A stretch of 52,185 nt of DNA from CAZJYI01 sp964550025 (GCA_964550025.1 CAZJYI010000076.1:1-52185); one strand, 5' to 3'; counted from the first letter of the stretch, positions 1 to 9,155 are shown. A program made the numbers and translations. The notes: a model not told the origin generated them from the sequence alone.

Positions 1-115
1 CGCCGGCGAGACGTTGATAGAGGTCTCCATTCATGAAGAACTCGAACAACACGGGCCGGCTCGGAACCTCGCACTTCAGCACCTTCAGCAATTCGCCAAA
101 ATCGGGAACAGGCAT
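1..115 (-). CDS. Uroporphyrinogen decarboxylase-like protein, N-terminal fragment
   Basis: Only the first 38 codons are inside the window; the gene runs off the left edge. The minus-strand ATG at 115 is preceded by an AGGAG ribosome site about 8 bases upstream. The peptide begins MPVPDFGELLKVL and contains RPVLFEFFMN, resembling the N-terminus of the UroD/MtaA-like decarboxylase or methyltransferase proteins common in planctomycetes and their relatives. No catalytic residue is visible in this fragment, so substrate and reaction cannot be assigned. The family call rests on N-terminal resemblance only. Confidence 0.6.
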   Translation of the reverse strand, partial: MPVPDFGELLKVLKCEVPSRPVLFEFFMNGDLYQRLAG

Positions 116-677
116 CTTCGCTCTCCTATGTCTCAACGATTGAAACCGCTGGTACGCTAGCATTCTCGTTCGCCGATGCGAAGATCAGATCAGGTCACAG
201 AATTGTCGAATCAGGTCAATCTCGATCCGGCGGCATACGTGATTCTCCATGGGGATTGAACGGCTCCATTCGGATCCGAAGTCCGCGCGAATCCGCCCAA
301 CGCCGCCCAATGTCGGCTCGGAGCAGAGCCGACGGTTGAGGCCTCAACGCGTTAGTCTCGTCATTGTATACAACTGAGGCGTCAATGATAGCGTCTGCTC
401 CGCCCCATACGTGGGCATTTGTTGCCACCACAAGAGATCCCCGCCGACCTTGTGTCGGCGGAACCAGGGATTGACAGCGGAAAAGGGGCAGAGAGCGCGA
501 TCTGGAGCCCGTGGTGTGCGAGGTGAGCGCTGAGCTCAAAACTCGCTCCATTCGGGCTCGGAATTGTCGGTGTATGTCACGGTTGTCTCACAATCCTGCG
601 CTCCACCGACACAAGGTCGGTGGGGGCGTGACAGCAAACTGAGATTCGGGACGAAGAACGCATAGCACGGAGTCACA
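116..677. other. Intergenic region with a pair of hairpin repeats
   Basis: This 562-base stretch separates the divergent UroD-like and lipoyl-domain genes. A minus-strand open frame (216-551) has low-complexity, arginine/serine-rich translation, no convincing ribosome site and no recognisable family, so I do not call it. The clearest content is an inverted pair of hairpins at 441-461 and 603-623. Promoters for both flanking genes should lie here, but no convincing -35/-10 pair was identified. Confidence 0.6.
441..623. repeat. Inverted pair of REP-like hairpins (CCGCCGAC/CCACCGAC family)
   Basis: Two copies of the same short palindrome lie in opposite orientation at 441-461 and 603-623. Each has an 8-bp stem (CCGCCGAC with GTCGGCGG, or CCACCGAC with GTCGGTGG) and a five-base loop CTTGT or its complement. 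The stems differ by a compensatory change, G-C in one and A-T in the other, which argues that the folded form matters. There is no GTAG foot, so this family is distinct from the BIMEs elsewhere in the window. Confidence 0.7.
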
Positions 678-911
678 ATGGCGACAGAGTTGACCATGCC
701 CATGTTGGGTGAAGTGATGGAAGAGGGGCTCGTCTCCTCCTGGAAAGTGACGGAGGGCGATACCGTCGAAGAGGGTCAGATCGTCCTGGAGATAGAAACC
801 GACAAGGCCATGGCCGAGGTCGAGGCCCCGGCATCCGGGACGCTGACGAAGATCCTGATTCAGGAAGGCGAAACTGTCCCTATCAATACCCCGCTTGCGG
901 TGATAGAGTGA
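678..911 (+). CDS. Stand-alone lipoyl/biotinyl-domain protein (77 aa)
   Basis: The 77-residue product is a single lipoyl-type attachment domain. It has the classic hairpin motif ETDKAM, with the probable modified lysine at about residue 43, and a symmetrical fold starting at MPMLGEVMEEG and ending near INTPLAVIE. This is the N-terminal lipoyl domain of E2 acyltransferases without the peripheral-subunit-binding or catalytic domains. It would act as a swinging-arm carrier, presumably for a 2-oxoacid dehydrogenase complex encoded elsewhere. A weak CGGAG ribosome site lies just upstream of the ATG. The gene is followed by a palindromic array and a SorC-type regulator. Its own length is complete for one domain, so it need not be a truncation, but a decayed E2 gene is the alternative. 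Confidence 0.85.
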   Translation: MATELTMPMLGEVMEEGLVSSWKVTEGDTVEEGQIVLEIETDKAMAEVEAPASGTLTKILIQEGETVPINTPLAVIE

Positions 912-922
912 GACCGGGAGTC

Positions 923-1017
923 AGGGAGAGATTAAGTAACGAGATTAGGTAATGAGATTGAGTACTCGCAATCCTCTACTTCGTCTCTTTACTTAATCTC
1001 ATTACTTCGTCTTCCCT
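923..1017. repeat. Palindromic array with 13-nt units
   Basis: Two arms of about 41 bases face each other around a short loop near 965-976. The left arm is a degenerate tandem of a 13-base unit (GAGATTAAGTAAC, GAGATTAGGTAAT, then GAGATTGAGTAC). The right arm, read in reverse complement, contains AATGAGATTAAGTAAAGAG and begins AGGGA like the left arm. As RNA or single-stranded DNA it would form a long imperfect hairpin. It lies between the lipoyl gene and the regulator, so it may also act as a transcription boundary. It resembles in design, though not in sequence, the arrays at 9239, 19394, 33966, 35463 and 38146. Confidence 0.7.
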
Positions 1018-1062
1018 GAAACCGGGGTGAATCCAGGTGTCAGGGGTCAGGAGACAGGAAGC

Positions 1063-2049
1063 ATGAAGCAAAGAAACCGACCGTTGCCGGCAGATGCAGT
1101 CCAGGGAACGCTGGTACAGGTTGCCCGGCTCTATTACGACGAGAACCTGTCGCAGCAGGAGATTGCCGACCGTCTCGGCGTGTCGCGCTCTCTGATCGCG
1201 CAGTACCTGCAGCGCGCCAGGGCCGCGGGGATCGTGCGCATCCAGATTGTCGAACCGGACAGTGCGTGTTCGGGGCTGGAGATAGCCATCGTGGAAGCGA
1301 CCGGGATCGATAAGGTCACCGTGGTTTCCACCCCGCACGGCGCACCCGAACTGGCTTTCCGTGCCGTTGCATCCGCGGCGGCCGAGTTCCTCTCGGACGG
1401 TCTCGCGGACGGCGACACGCTCGGAATGGGCTGGGGCCGGACGACCAGCATGGTGGCGGATTTTCTGAAGCCCCCCCAGGCCGCCGGCGTTGCCGTCCTG
1501 CCACTGATGGGCGAGTGCGGGCACTCGGGCATGCACAGCCAGATGAACCAGCTCGTGATGCGTGCAGCGGAGCATCTCCATGCCACGCCACACTTCCTGT
1601 CGTTGCCCATGGTGCTGAGTACAGCGAAGTTGCGGAATGCCCTGGTACAGGAAGCGGGCATACGCGAGGTCATTGACCTTTGGAAGGGGATCAACGTCGG
1701 CTGCGTGGGAGTTGGTGTGGCACCCCCCGTTCCCGGCATGATCGTCTACATTGGTGAGGAGTACTTGCCGCGACTGATCGAAGCCGGAGCCGTGGGCGAC
1801 ATCTGCGGGGTCTACTATGATCGTAAAGGGTCGATCATCGAGAGCGGCTTGGAGGAGCGTATGATCGCCGCCAGCGTTGATCAACTGCGGTCCGTCGGCA
1901 ACCTGACCGCCGTCGCGTGCGGCGCCGACAAAGCCGTGGCCGTTCTCGGTGCCCTGCGCACCGGCCTGATCTCAGGCCTCTTTGTCGACCAGTCCCTCGC
2001 CGAACAGGTTGTTGGTGTTATCCACACGGACCGAAAGGACGAGGCATAG
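1063..2049 (+). CDS. SorC/DeoR-family sugar-responsive transcriptional regulator
   Basis: The 328-residue product has an N-terminal helix-turn-helix (around residues 20-60: YYDENLSQQEIADRLGVSRS) followed by the SorC effector-binding domain that binds phosphorylated sugars. The ATG at 1063 is chosen over an upstream GTG because an AGGA ribosome site lies a few bases before it; upstream residues look untranslated. SorC regulators usually control an adjacent sugar-uptake and catabolism operon. Here the downstream genes are only remnants (kinase start and permease fragment), so the original target operon appears to have been deleted. Confidence 0.88.
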   Translation: MKQRNRPLPADAVQGTLVQVARLYYDENLSQQEIADRLGVSRSLIAQYLQRARAAGIVRIQIVEPDSACSGLEIAIVEATGIDKVTVVSTPHGAPELAFRAVASAAAEFLSDGLADGDTLGMGWGRTTSMVADFLKPPQAAGVAVLPLMGECGHSGMHSQMNQLVMRAAEHLHATPHFLSLPMVLSTAKLRNALVQEAGIREVIDLWKGINVGCVGVGVAPPVPGMIVYIGEEYLPRLIEAGAVGDICGVYYDRKGSIIESGLEERMIAASVDQLRSVGNLTAVACGADKAVAVLGALRTGLISGLFVDQSLAEQVVGVIHTDRKDEA

Positions 2050-2064
2050 GGTGGTGAGGTCGGA

Positions 2065-2238
2065 ATGAAGCAGTGTTTCATCGGAGTCGACTTTGGCAAA
2101 ACCAACGTTCGCTTTGCCGTCGCCGAAGATGAGCCTGAGCTGATCTACTATACCAAGCGCCCTTACTGCCGTTGCTGCTCGTTTCATTCGTTCTGGCGGC
2201 GTGCTCCGTTCCCCATTTCTTTACGCTGTACAATCTGA
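2065..2238 (+). pseudogene. Truncated sugar kinase (N-terminal fragment)
   Basis: Fifteen bases after the regulator stop, an ATG opens a frame whose first 30 or so residues read IGVDFGKTNVRFAVAEDEP. This is the phosphate-binding start of a ROK or FGGY-type sugar kinase (glycine-rich DFGKTN motif). Homology stops at about position 2160; the frame continues as nonsense to a TGA at 2236-2238. From about 2160 the DNA instead encodes a permease in another frame. The gene therefore has its ATP-binding start but lacks all the rest, and cannot be active. It was presumably co-transcribed with the SorC regulator. Confidence 0.75.
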
Positions 2239-2490
2239 AGAACTACCTGCTGCAATCCGCCGACCTGCTGGTGATTTCGTGTGGACTGACCTTCGTCGTG
2301 CTTAACGGCGGTATCGATTTTTCGGTCACGTCCGTCCTGGCCCTGGGCAGTGTTGTCGGCGCCTATTACATGGCAAAATCACCCCTGGCAGCCACGCCGG
2401 CGATTTCCATACCCTTCGCCATTCTGGTCATGATGGGCATAGGCTTTGTTGTGGGGCTTGTCAAAGGGCTCTCCGTCATAGGGGCGAACT
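2163..2490 (+). pseudogene. RbsC-type ABC sugar permease fragment
   Basis: This frame encodes the front third of a branched-chain/ribose-type ABC permease (BPD_transp_2). It includes the first membrane segment, a FFTLYNLKNYLLQSADLL stretch, and the family signature VVLNGGIDFSVTSVLAL, followed by another membrane helix. It has no start codon of its own near the proper N-terminus, being joined directly to the truncated kinase. Homology ends near 2490 at the point where family members continue into the next transmembrane segment. The distal end of the convergent HzsA-like gene begins at 2546. Two junctions within 400 bases point to a compound deletion; an assembly misjoin is the alternative. Confidence 0.7.
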
Positions 2491-2545
2491 GCGTTGATTG
2501 CGCCGGCCTCGTCATTGACACAGTGCGTCGGAGCATTAACCGGAA

Positions 2546-5500
2546 TCAGTCTTCAATCACCACGCGGAAGCCCACGTTGAAGACCTTCTGGCATGGACGG
2601 TACGCCAGGCGGTAGGCCGACGTGGCGCGGTACGGCCGGTCACGCCAGGAGCCGCCCCGCACGATCTTCCTGCCCCGCGGCTCCGTGGCATTGCGTCCGT
2701 CGTTGTGCCTGTAGGGGTACGGCATGTACGCGGATCTCGTCCACTCGGCAGCATTCCCATGCATGTCGTGCAGACCCCACGCGTTGGGGACGTACTTCCC
2801 CGTGTCACCCGAGACCATCGCGCCGTCATCCACGCCGGCGACTCTTGGTATGAAGTCATTGTAGCGGTCGACTTTCTTCACCGGCCTGCGATTAACAACA
2901 CCCTTCACCGTAAAGTACACCATGTTGCTGTCGGCCAGATTCGCGAACCTGCCGAAATCCGCTTCCCTGTCCCCGAAATGGAACGGGGTGTCGGTGCCTG
3001 CACGGCAAGCCCATTCCCATTGAGCTTCGGTGGGGAGCGTGACCTTCCGGCCTGTCTTCTCTCCCAGCCAATCGCAGAATTCAATGGCTTCCACCCAGGA
3101 GACGCGGACCACGGGCTGTCCAGGCTTGTTAACCGGATATCCCGGACAGTAGAGATCCTTCCCCTGCTGGTCGATGTAGCGACTGTCGTGCGCCGCATCG
3201 AAGCGCGAATACTGTTCGTTGCTGACCTCGAACCGGCCGATCCAGAAGGGCTTGGCGATCTTCGTGACACAGGGCCGCTCGTCGGCTGTCGCGTCAGCGT
3301 CCCCCATGACAAACTCCCCTGCAGGAATCCTGACCGTCTGCATGGTCAGGCCGGCCCCGAGGTCGAGCGGCATCCCGCTTGAACCACCGACGGAATCCTG
3401 TTTCTTTCGGGCGGCCGCTTGATCAAACGGCCATCCCCTGACAGAGGGACACGGCGGGGCATTCTTCCCGGGAGTCTCTGGAGCCACGTACGCGACCGCG
3501 TCACTCTCCGGCGGCAGGGACTCGAGGTCTTCACAGATACCGGAGTACAACCTGCGCATTTCCCGTGACCGTTCGGCAATAGCGTTGACATTCGTGCCCG
3601 AGTACTCGCGCCAGGTGGCAAAGAACGGAACGTTCAAGTCTGCCCAGGTTGCCAGGGCCGCATACGCCTTGTCATCAATCCTGACGTTATGATGGCCCTT
3701 CTCCAGCATCTGGAAAAGCTCACTGGTTGAGACATGGTATTCCATTGGTTTGAACATGTGCACATCGCTCTCCGGGCCGGGCCGGCGAAGAAAGGGGTTA
3801 AGGGCGTGATACGATTCTGTGAATCCCCTGCGGCACACGTTCCTGTCGGCAAAGTTCGGACGATCGGCCTTCTTGCCGTCGTGACAGCCGACACAGTACT
3901 TATCAAGCACAGGCTGCACATCGTGCCTGTACCCAAAGGTGCGTCTTTCGCGATTGTAAGGAGTGATTTCGCGCGGGGCACGTTGTGAGGCGATTGTCGC
4001 CCGGCGGATGGGTACATCGTTCTGGCTTTCGTGGCACCCGATACAGGAAAGCGTCTCGCCAGGCATGGCGACCATCCAGCTTCTCATCAACTGCAGGGCG
4101 GCACCATTCTCGTCAAGCGGCTGTATCGCGATAGGAGTACTTGCCGGTACAGTGAAGATGGCTGAGCCGTCCTCCTCGACCGGAACGGTACCGAGTACCC
4201 TCTTTGCGTCCCAGCTGCTTTCCACCCCCATGCAGGCGTGCCCACACCTGTACCCGGGCTGGCTCCGGTACCCGAAGACATAGCGAATGACCCTCAGCTT
4301 CTTCACCGCGCCTCTTGGAACACCCTTCAGACCGTTACCGTAGTAGATATCCTGGAGATAGATCGTTGCGTCTTTCCTGGCAAGGTCAACCCTGTCCGGA
4401 ATCACGCGAGGCGTGGGGACTCTCCTCAACGGGATCGGCTCAAAGAAGGCGTATCCAACCTGTTCTTTCAGAAGGAGCATGTTGTCAAACACGTCCACGA
4501 GATAGATGCCCCACGACGAACCGGGCGTGGGTTTGCATGAAACCAGGAAGTACTTGTCGCTGAGTGGATAGGGATAGAGGAATCTCGGGTAGGACTTCCC
4601 GACAAGGTTGTCCGCGATCACCGGCTCGACCGTCTGGCCGTAGCCGGGTATGCGCTGGACAACGCCTGATGTCTCGTGCCTGCCTTTCGCGACATCGAAC
4701 AGCACGAATTCTCCCTCGCGGGAAACGCCGTGGTGCCCACTCACAATGCCGACGAACTTCCCGGCACGGCCGGGTATCGGGCGGGCACAGAAGAGCGAGT
4801 TTGGCCAGTAAGAATTGCTGCCGTAGTACGCGAACTGCTCGGTGCCGTCGGGATTCATCGTGAACAGCAGCCGCGTGAAGTAGTGTGAGGCATCCGTGTA
4901 CTCCCACCGGAGGTACATGACCTTACCGTCGTTCATGACCGTTGGGTGCCAGTCCGCGTCCTGTTCAAAAGTGAGTTGACGCATGGCCTGCGTCTTCGGG
5001 TCCAATTGGTAGAGATTGGCCACCCTGTTGTTGCCGCCGACACAGGGCACTCCGGCCATGCATGCCGTCGAACATACGATGATTCTGCCGTCCGGCAGAT
5101 AACACCCTTCCGAGTAATCAACGTCCGAATGGCGGTCGGGGGTGACCCTCTTCAATCCCTTGCCCGACGCGCTGATCTCGAAAACGTGCCAGTTGCCGTC
5201 CGTCGGCATTGTGAACAGCATTCTCTCCGCATCAAAGTGCAGATCGATCTCTCCCACGAAGGCACTTCCTCCCTCGGGGCGGTAGAGCGTTGTAACGGCG
5301 CCGCCCGGTTCGACCGGCGACAGTAGCGCAATTTCGTTGTCATAGCCTGTCGGCGGCAGTTCGGATACGGCCTGCCAGTTGCGCGACATCGCGGGTTGCG
5401 CCGTCTTGCGAACGATGAGCGTCTCAAACTCAAGCAGGGGATTGCTCATCAGGACGTCGCGCTGGAGTGCCGACAACGCGGCAATCTTCTTGAAGGCTGC

Positions 5501-6769
5501 TTCGTCACGCGGGTCCGCCGTGCCGAGTTCATCAGCCAGTTTCTCCGCGGCATCTATCCGTGTGAGGAACTCATCTTTGCGGTTGTACTTCTCGGGGTAA
5601 GTCACGGAGAGATCCTCGACAGCCCTTCGCAGTGCTTCAGCATTGAACGAGCTCAGTGCTGCCCTGGCTGACTGGTAAGGCCACAGGGCCGCGGTAACGT
5701 CGATCTCGAGCTGTTCCCAGGCCGGATCTTCGAGCGGGAGCTTCTTCTCGAAGTACTGCTGGTATTTCGCATCAAAAGGAGCTCTTTCCGTGCCGAGCCG
5801 GGAAACGGCGGTTTTGATTCGCCTGGTTCTTTCGAACGCCGAGGCCAGCTGCTCCGCTTCAGACCACACCTTCTGCCAGCGCTCGTCGGACAACGGTGCT
5901 TCTTCTTCGTAGAGTTCCTTGACCGCCGCATCCAGTTCAGCGGCGTAGTCACCTGCCTGACTGATCAGGTTCTTGACCCGGCCGATCTCCTTGAGCTGCT
6001 TCTTAAAGAGGCCTGCAAGCCGTTTGGCGAGTCGCTCCCAGCCGGGATCGGAGAGAGGCTTCTTCTCATCACAGAGCTTCTGAAAGTCATTCTGGCATCT
6101 TTCCGCAAGATAGCCTGCCTGTTCCAGGCGCTTGAGCATATGCGGGAGGCTCCTCGTCGAGACCTTCAGCTTCTCAGCGCTCTTGATCCACCGGGTCCAG
6201 CGCTTGTCGCTTGCGGCAACCTTGCCGGAGACCATCTCATCGTACTGGGTTTTCAGCGCCTCCCCGAAATAGAGACTCTTGGACAAGGTATCGAGCGGTA
6301 CTCTCAACTGGCTGACTAGAGACCTGGACGTGCCGACTTCGATGAAGAGATTCAGCCACCCGGGGTCGGTGGGTGGAAGCGACCTGGCCTTGAGCTGCTC
6401 GTAGTCCTCCGCAAGCTGCGCCTCGAAGTGGCCGCAAAACCTCAGGCAGGTTCTGATGTTTCCATCCTCGAACCTGGTATCCTTCGCGCTCTTGAACCAC
6501 TGGAGCTGGCGTCTGCCGCAGCACCTTTCGAACGTCCCCGATTCCTTGGGAAAGGCCTTCTTGATTGCCTCCCAGGTCGCAGAAGCCTCCTTGTAGTTCT
6601 GTGATGCCTTCTCCCCCTGTGCCTCGATAAACGCGGCACGAGAGGCAATCATCGTCTCGGCCCAGGTCTTCTTCGTGCAGTAGGACGGCGCCGAGAGCGC
6701 GATGTCCGGGCCGACAATCAACGCGATGAGAATGGATGCGGCTATCAGCTTGTTTCCAGCCGGCTTCAT
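2546..6769 (-). CDS. HzsA-related secreted dihaem protein with C-terminal SUMF1 fold
   Basis: The 1407-residue product starts at 6769, where an AGGGAGG ribosome site sits just upstream and a clean signal peptide follows (MKPAGNKLIAASILIALIVG). Residues about 30-440 are helical and charged. Residues about 480-880 carry a TolB/hydrazine-synthase-alpha-like propeller with motifs such as YYGSNSYWPNS. Two c-type haem sites follow, CIGCH at about 909 and CVGCH at about 959. From about 1140 to the end is a formylglycine-generating-enzyme-like (SUMF1) domain. That domain ends VRGGSWRDRPYRATSAYR and lacks the paired cysteines used by catalytic FGE, so it is probably a binding module. The family, named after anammox hydrazine synthase, is widespread in non-anammox PVC bacteria, and hydrazine synthesis is not implied. 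A paralogue with the same architecture lies at 15026-18595. Confidence 0.88.
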   Translation of the reverse strand: MKPAGNKLIAASILIALIVGPDIALSAPSYCTKKTWAETMIASRAAFIEAQGEKASQNYKEASATWEAIKKAFPKESGTFERCCGRRQLQWFKSAKDTRFEDGNIRTCLRFCGHFEAQLAEDYEQLKARSLPPTDPGWLNLFIEVGTSRSLVSQLRVPLDTLSKSLYFGEALKTQYDEMVSGKVAASDKRWTRWIKSAEKLKVSTRSLPHMLKRLEQAGYLAERCQNDFQKLCDEKKPLSDPGWERLAKRLAGLFKKQLKEIGRVKNLISQAGDYAAELDAAVKELYEEEAPLSDERWQKVWSEAEQLASAFERTRRIKTAVSRLGTERAPFDAKYQQYFEKKLPLEDPAWEQLEIDVTAALWPYQSARAALSSFNAEALRRAVEDLSVTYPEKYNRKDEFLTRIDAAEKLADELGTADPRDEAAFKKIAALSALQRDVLMSNPLLEFETLIVRKTAQPAMSRNWQAVSELPPTGYDNEIALLSPVEPGGAVTTLYRPEGGSAFVGEIDLHFDAERMLFTMPTDGNWHVFEISASGKGLKRVTPDRHSDVDYSEGCYLPDGRIIVCSTACMAGVPCVGGNNRVANLYQLDPKTQAMRQLTFEQDADWHPTVMNDGKVMYLRWEYTDASHYFTRLLFTMNPDGTEQFAYYGSNSYWPNSLFCARPIPGRAGKFVGIVSGHHGVSREGEFVLFDVAKGRHETSGVVQRIPGYGQTVEPVIADNLVGKSYPRFLYPYPLSDKYFLVSCKPTPGSSWGIYLVDVFDNMLLLKEQVGYAFFEPIPLRRVPTPRVIPDRVDLARKDATIYLQDIYYGNGLKGVPRGAVKKLRVIRYVFGYRSQPGYRCGHACMGVESSWDAKRVLGTVPVEEDGSAIFTVPASTPIAIQPLDENGAALQLMRSWMVAMPGETLSCIGCHESQNDVPIRRATIASQRAPREITPYNRERRTFGYRHDVQPVLDKYCVGCHDGKKADRPNFADRNVCRRGFTESYHALNPFLRRPGPESDVHMFKPMEYHVSTSELFQMLEKGHHNVRIDDKAYAALATWADLNVPFFATWREYSGTNVNAIAERSREMRRLYSGICEDLESLPPESDAVAYVAPETPGKNAPPCPSVRGWPFDQAAARKKQDSVGGSSGMPLDLGAGLTMQTVRIPAGEFVMGDADATADERPCVTKIAKPFWIGRFEVSNEQYSRFDAAHDSRYIDQQGKDLYCPGYPVNKPGQPVVRVSWVEAIEFCDWLGEKTGRKVTLPTEAQWEWACRAGTDTPFHFGDREADFGRFANLADSNMVYFTVKGVVNRRPVKKVDRYNDFIPRVAGVDDGAMVSGDTGKYVPNAWGLHDMHGNAAEWTRSAYMPYPYRHNDGRNATEPRGRKIVRGGSWRDRPYRATSAYRLAYRPCQKVFNVGFRVVIED

Positions 6770-7277
6770 GTGTGGCCTCCCTATGCGGATTCTCACTCCA
6801 CACTATCGATGAGAAGGTACTGCGCGTCAAGGGGCCTGAACGCCGAGCCGAGGTAGCGCCTCGATCACCACCTCCGCAGCATGGTGCCCAAACTGCTCGA
6901 TGTCGTTCATTCCCAGATTGAGTCCACAGGAACACGCTTTGCATCGACGGGCTCAAGTGCTCGCAAGCAGAAGCGCGGGTCGGTCAAGCTTCGCCTCACT
7001 CCGGTGACGGCGCATTCTGCGGGAGGCAAGACAATGAGGCCTGTTCCCGTGCTGTATTGAGCATTGCCTCTTCTCGCTGTTCGCGGTAAGAGTCATCCCC
7101 CTGGGGCGCACAGTACCACACGTGCCCCGGATAACCGCCGTGTCGGAAAGGTCCCGCGATCACCTGATTCCGGGTGATCGAGAGAAACCGCAGGTTCAAT
7201 CCGGGAGTGGTCAGAAGTGTCAAGGCGGCGGCAATGATGAACGACATGAGAATCAATGTGAGCAAAGGGAGATTGAT
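6770..7277. other. Intergenic region, no supported gene
   Basis: This 508-base gap separates two divergently transcribed secreted-protein genes, so it should contain both promoters. A minus-strand frame at 6996-7247 encodes 83 residues starting MSFIIAAALTLL, with a possible membrane-like N-terminus but no recognised family and no good ribosome site. Around 6833-6960 a short minus-strand frame reads MNDIEQFGHHAAEVV, which looks protein-like but cannot be assigned. Either may be a remnant. No repeat of the major families was seen. Confidence 0.45.
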
Positions 7278-9155
7278 GTGAATCCTATGTCTAAGACCCG
7301 GGCGATCGGCACCCTCATAGCCATGGCTTTGGCTGTCCTGTCTGTGCGGGCGGATGAGAGACCCGCCGCCGGGGAGGGCCTTCGCGCGCACAGTCTCTTT
7401 CAGAGCAACATGGTCATTCAGCGTTCCAAGCCTGTTGATGTATGGGGCTGGTCTGCGCCAGGCGACAGGATCACTGTCACGCTTGGCGGCAAGACGGCCA
7501 CCGCGACGGCCGGCGAGGATGGCAACTGGAAGGCCACCTTGCCCGCAATGGAAGCCTGCTCCGAACCGGCAACCATGACCATTGAGGGCAAGGACGGCAG
7601 GATCTCGCTGGATGACATCCTGATCGGGGATGTTTGGGTGCTTGGCGGCCAGAGCAATATGCAGATGGGGATCTCCCGCGTGGATGACGGGGACCTGGAA
7701 GTCGCCTCGGCGAACTTCCCCCTGATTCGTATGCTCACAATCCCCAAAATCTTCGGCCCGGAAATCAAGACGAACTTCCCCCGCGCTGCCGAGTTCAGCA
7801 AGACAATCGGGCAGGAGACCACTGAGGGAGACTGGACGGTTTGCTCGCCAGAGACCGTGCCGGGTATGTCTGCGATCGGGTACGCGTTTGTGCGTCGTCT
7901 TCACATGATCACCGGGGTCCCGATCGGTGTGATCAACACCTCGCGCGGCGGCACGACGGTGGAGGCCTGGACGCCCCAGGACCGGCTCAGGAAGAGCGGT
8001 GTCCCGATCATCAAAGAGCTGATGGCAAGAAACGACACGAGAATCGCCGAGTTCGATCCGGAGGCGGAGCTAGCCAAACAGATCAGGAAGTACGAAGGCA
8101 GAATCGCTGACATGAAGAAGAAGGGGCAGAAGATCCCCGACAGCATGAAGCCCCCCACCGGACCGGTGAAGGACGGGTATCTGCATTCCCATCGTCCCCC
8201 CGGCCACTGCTACGGCAGCGTGATTGCACCCATCGCCGGGTTGACCGTAAAAGGCGTCATCTTTCACCAGGGCTACAACAACTGCTTCAGTGGTGTGTGG
8301 GGAGCCAACATGTACCGCGCTGTGTTCCCTGAAATGATCCGCGCCTGGCGTGACGCATTCAACGATCCGGAAATGCCGTTCGGTATCCTGAGTCAGTGCA
8401 CCGCGGGAAACGTTCAGCGACTCGATAACTTCCTCACATACATGAGGGACATCGGCGCGCGGATTCGCGAAGCGCAGTACCAGACGTTCCTGGACTTCTA
8501 CAAGGCCGGCGACAAGAGCATTGGCTTCGTCAGCACCTATGACCTGCGTCATACGTCCTATCATCCGCGAGTGAAGGTCCCCGCCGGCGAACGCATCGCG
8601 CGCTGGGCACTGGCGACACAGTATGGAATGGAAGGGAAGTTCACCTGGCTTCCGCCGATGATCAGAGAGATGACGGTAGAGGACGGCGCCATTCATCTGA
8701 AGTTCGACGGGAAAGGGGTCACTTCTACGGGTGACGGTGCTCCCATGGCCGGATTTGCGATTGCCGGCGAGAACATGAAGTTCCAGCCGGCCGAGACCTC
8801 GAACAAGGTCATTGGCAAGAAAGGCCGTAGTTTGCTGTATGACAGTACGATCGTGATCCTCAAGAGCCCACTGGTGCCCAATCCGGCACATTACCGCTAC
8901 GCGTGGGGGCGCAGTCCCATGGGCAACATCCAGTTGAAGTATGCCCGGACACCGCTGGCGACGCAGCGTAGTGACACGTGGACGAACGCGGACCTCCTGA
9001 AGGCGCTGACGGGCAAAGACGCGGAAGATCCCCTTCAGCTCAGCAGGGGCGAAGGTCACGCCCTTAGAGCTGCATTGGAGGAGGAAGACCGGCGCCGCCT
9101 GGTTGCAGAAGCCAAGGCCCTGCTCGAGGAAGAGCAGAAGGCCGGCGCGAAGTAG
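7278..9155 (+). CDS. Secreted sialate O-acetylesterase-like SGNH hydrolase
   Basis: The 625-residue product is an exported carbohydrate esterase of the SASA (DUF303) family. It should remove acetyl groups from sugars outside the cytoplasm or in the periplasm. After a signal peptide (SKTRAIGTLIAMALAVLSV) comes a beta-rich domain (about 35-115), then the SGNH block GGQSNM with nucleophile Ser126. IFHQGYNN follows further along, and the C-terminal histidine motif YHPR has His429, with Asp422 nearby. The last 25 residues are a charged helix rich in Glu and Lys. GTG at 7278 is preferred because AGGGAG lies six bases upstream; ATG at 7287 is the alternative. It opens a run of plus-strand genes for exported proteins. 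Confidence 0.85.
   Translation: MNPMSKTRAIGTLIAMALAVLSVRADERPAAGEGLRAHSLFQSNMVIQRSKPVDVWGWSAPGDRITVTLGGKTATATAGEDGNWKATLPAMEACSEPATMTIEGKDGRISLDDILIGDVWVLGGQSNMQMGISRVDDGDLEVASANFPLIRMLTIPKIFGPEIKTNFPRAAEFSKTIGQETTEGDWTVCSPETVPGMSAIGYAFVRRLHMITGVPIGVINTSRGGTTVEAWTPQDRLRKSGVPIIKELMARNDTRIAEFDPEAELAKQIRKYEGRIADMKKKGQKIPDSMKPPTGPVKDGYLHSHRPPGHCYGSVIAPIAGLTVKGVIFHQGYNNCFSGVWGANMYRAVFPEMIRAWRDAFNDPEMPFGILSQCTAGNVQRLDNFLTYMRDIGARIREAQYQTFLDFYKAGDKSIGFVSTYDLRHTSYHPRVKVPAGERIARWALATQYGMEGKFTWLPPMIREMTVEDGAIHLKFDGKGVTSTGDGAPMAGFAIAGENMKFQPAETSNKVIGKKGRSLLYDSTIVILKSPLVPNPAHYRYAWGRSPMGNIQLKYARTPLATQRSDTWTNADLLKALTGKDAEDPLQLSRGEGHALRAALEEEDRRRLVAEAKALLEEEQKAGAK

Noticed and set aside
216..551. Minus-strand open frame of 111 codons
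   Set aside because: Arginine/serine-rich translation, no ribosome site, no family resemblance, and it runs across a hairpin repeat.
2546..6769. Hydrazine synthesis (anammox) as function of the HzsA-like proteins
   Set aside because: No other hydrazine synthase subunits, and the SUMF1 fusion and non-anammox setting match the wider HzsA-related family; only the fold is shared.
6996..7247. Minus-strand 83-codon frame starting MSFIIAAALTLL
   Set aside because: Protein-like N-terminus but no family and no good ribosome site; described only within the intergenic entry.
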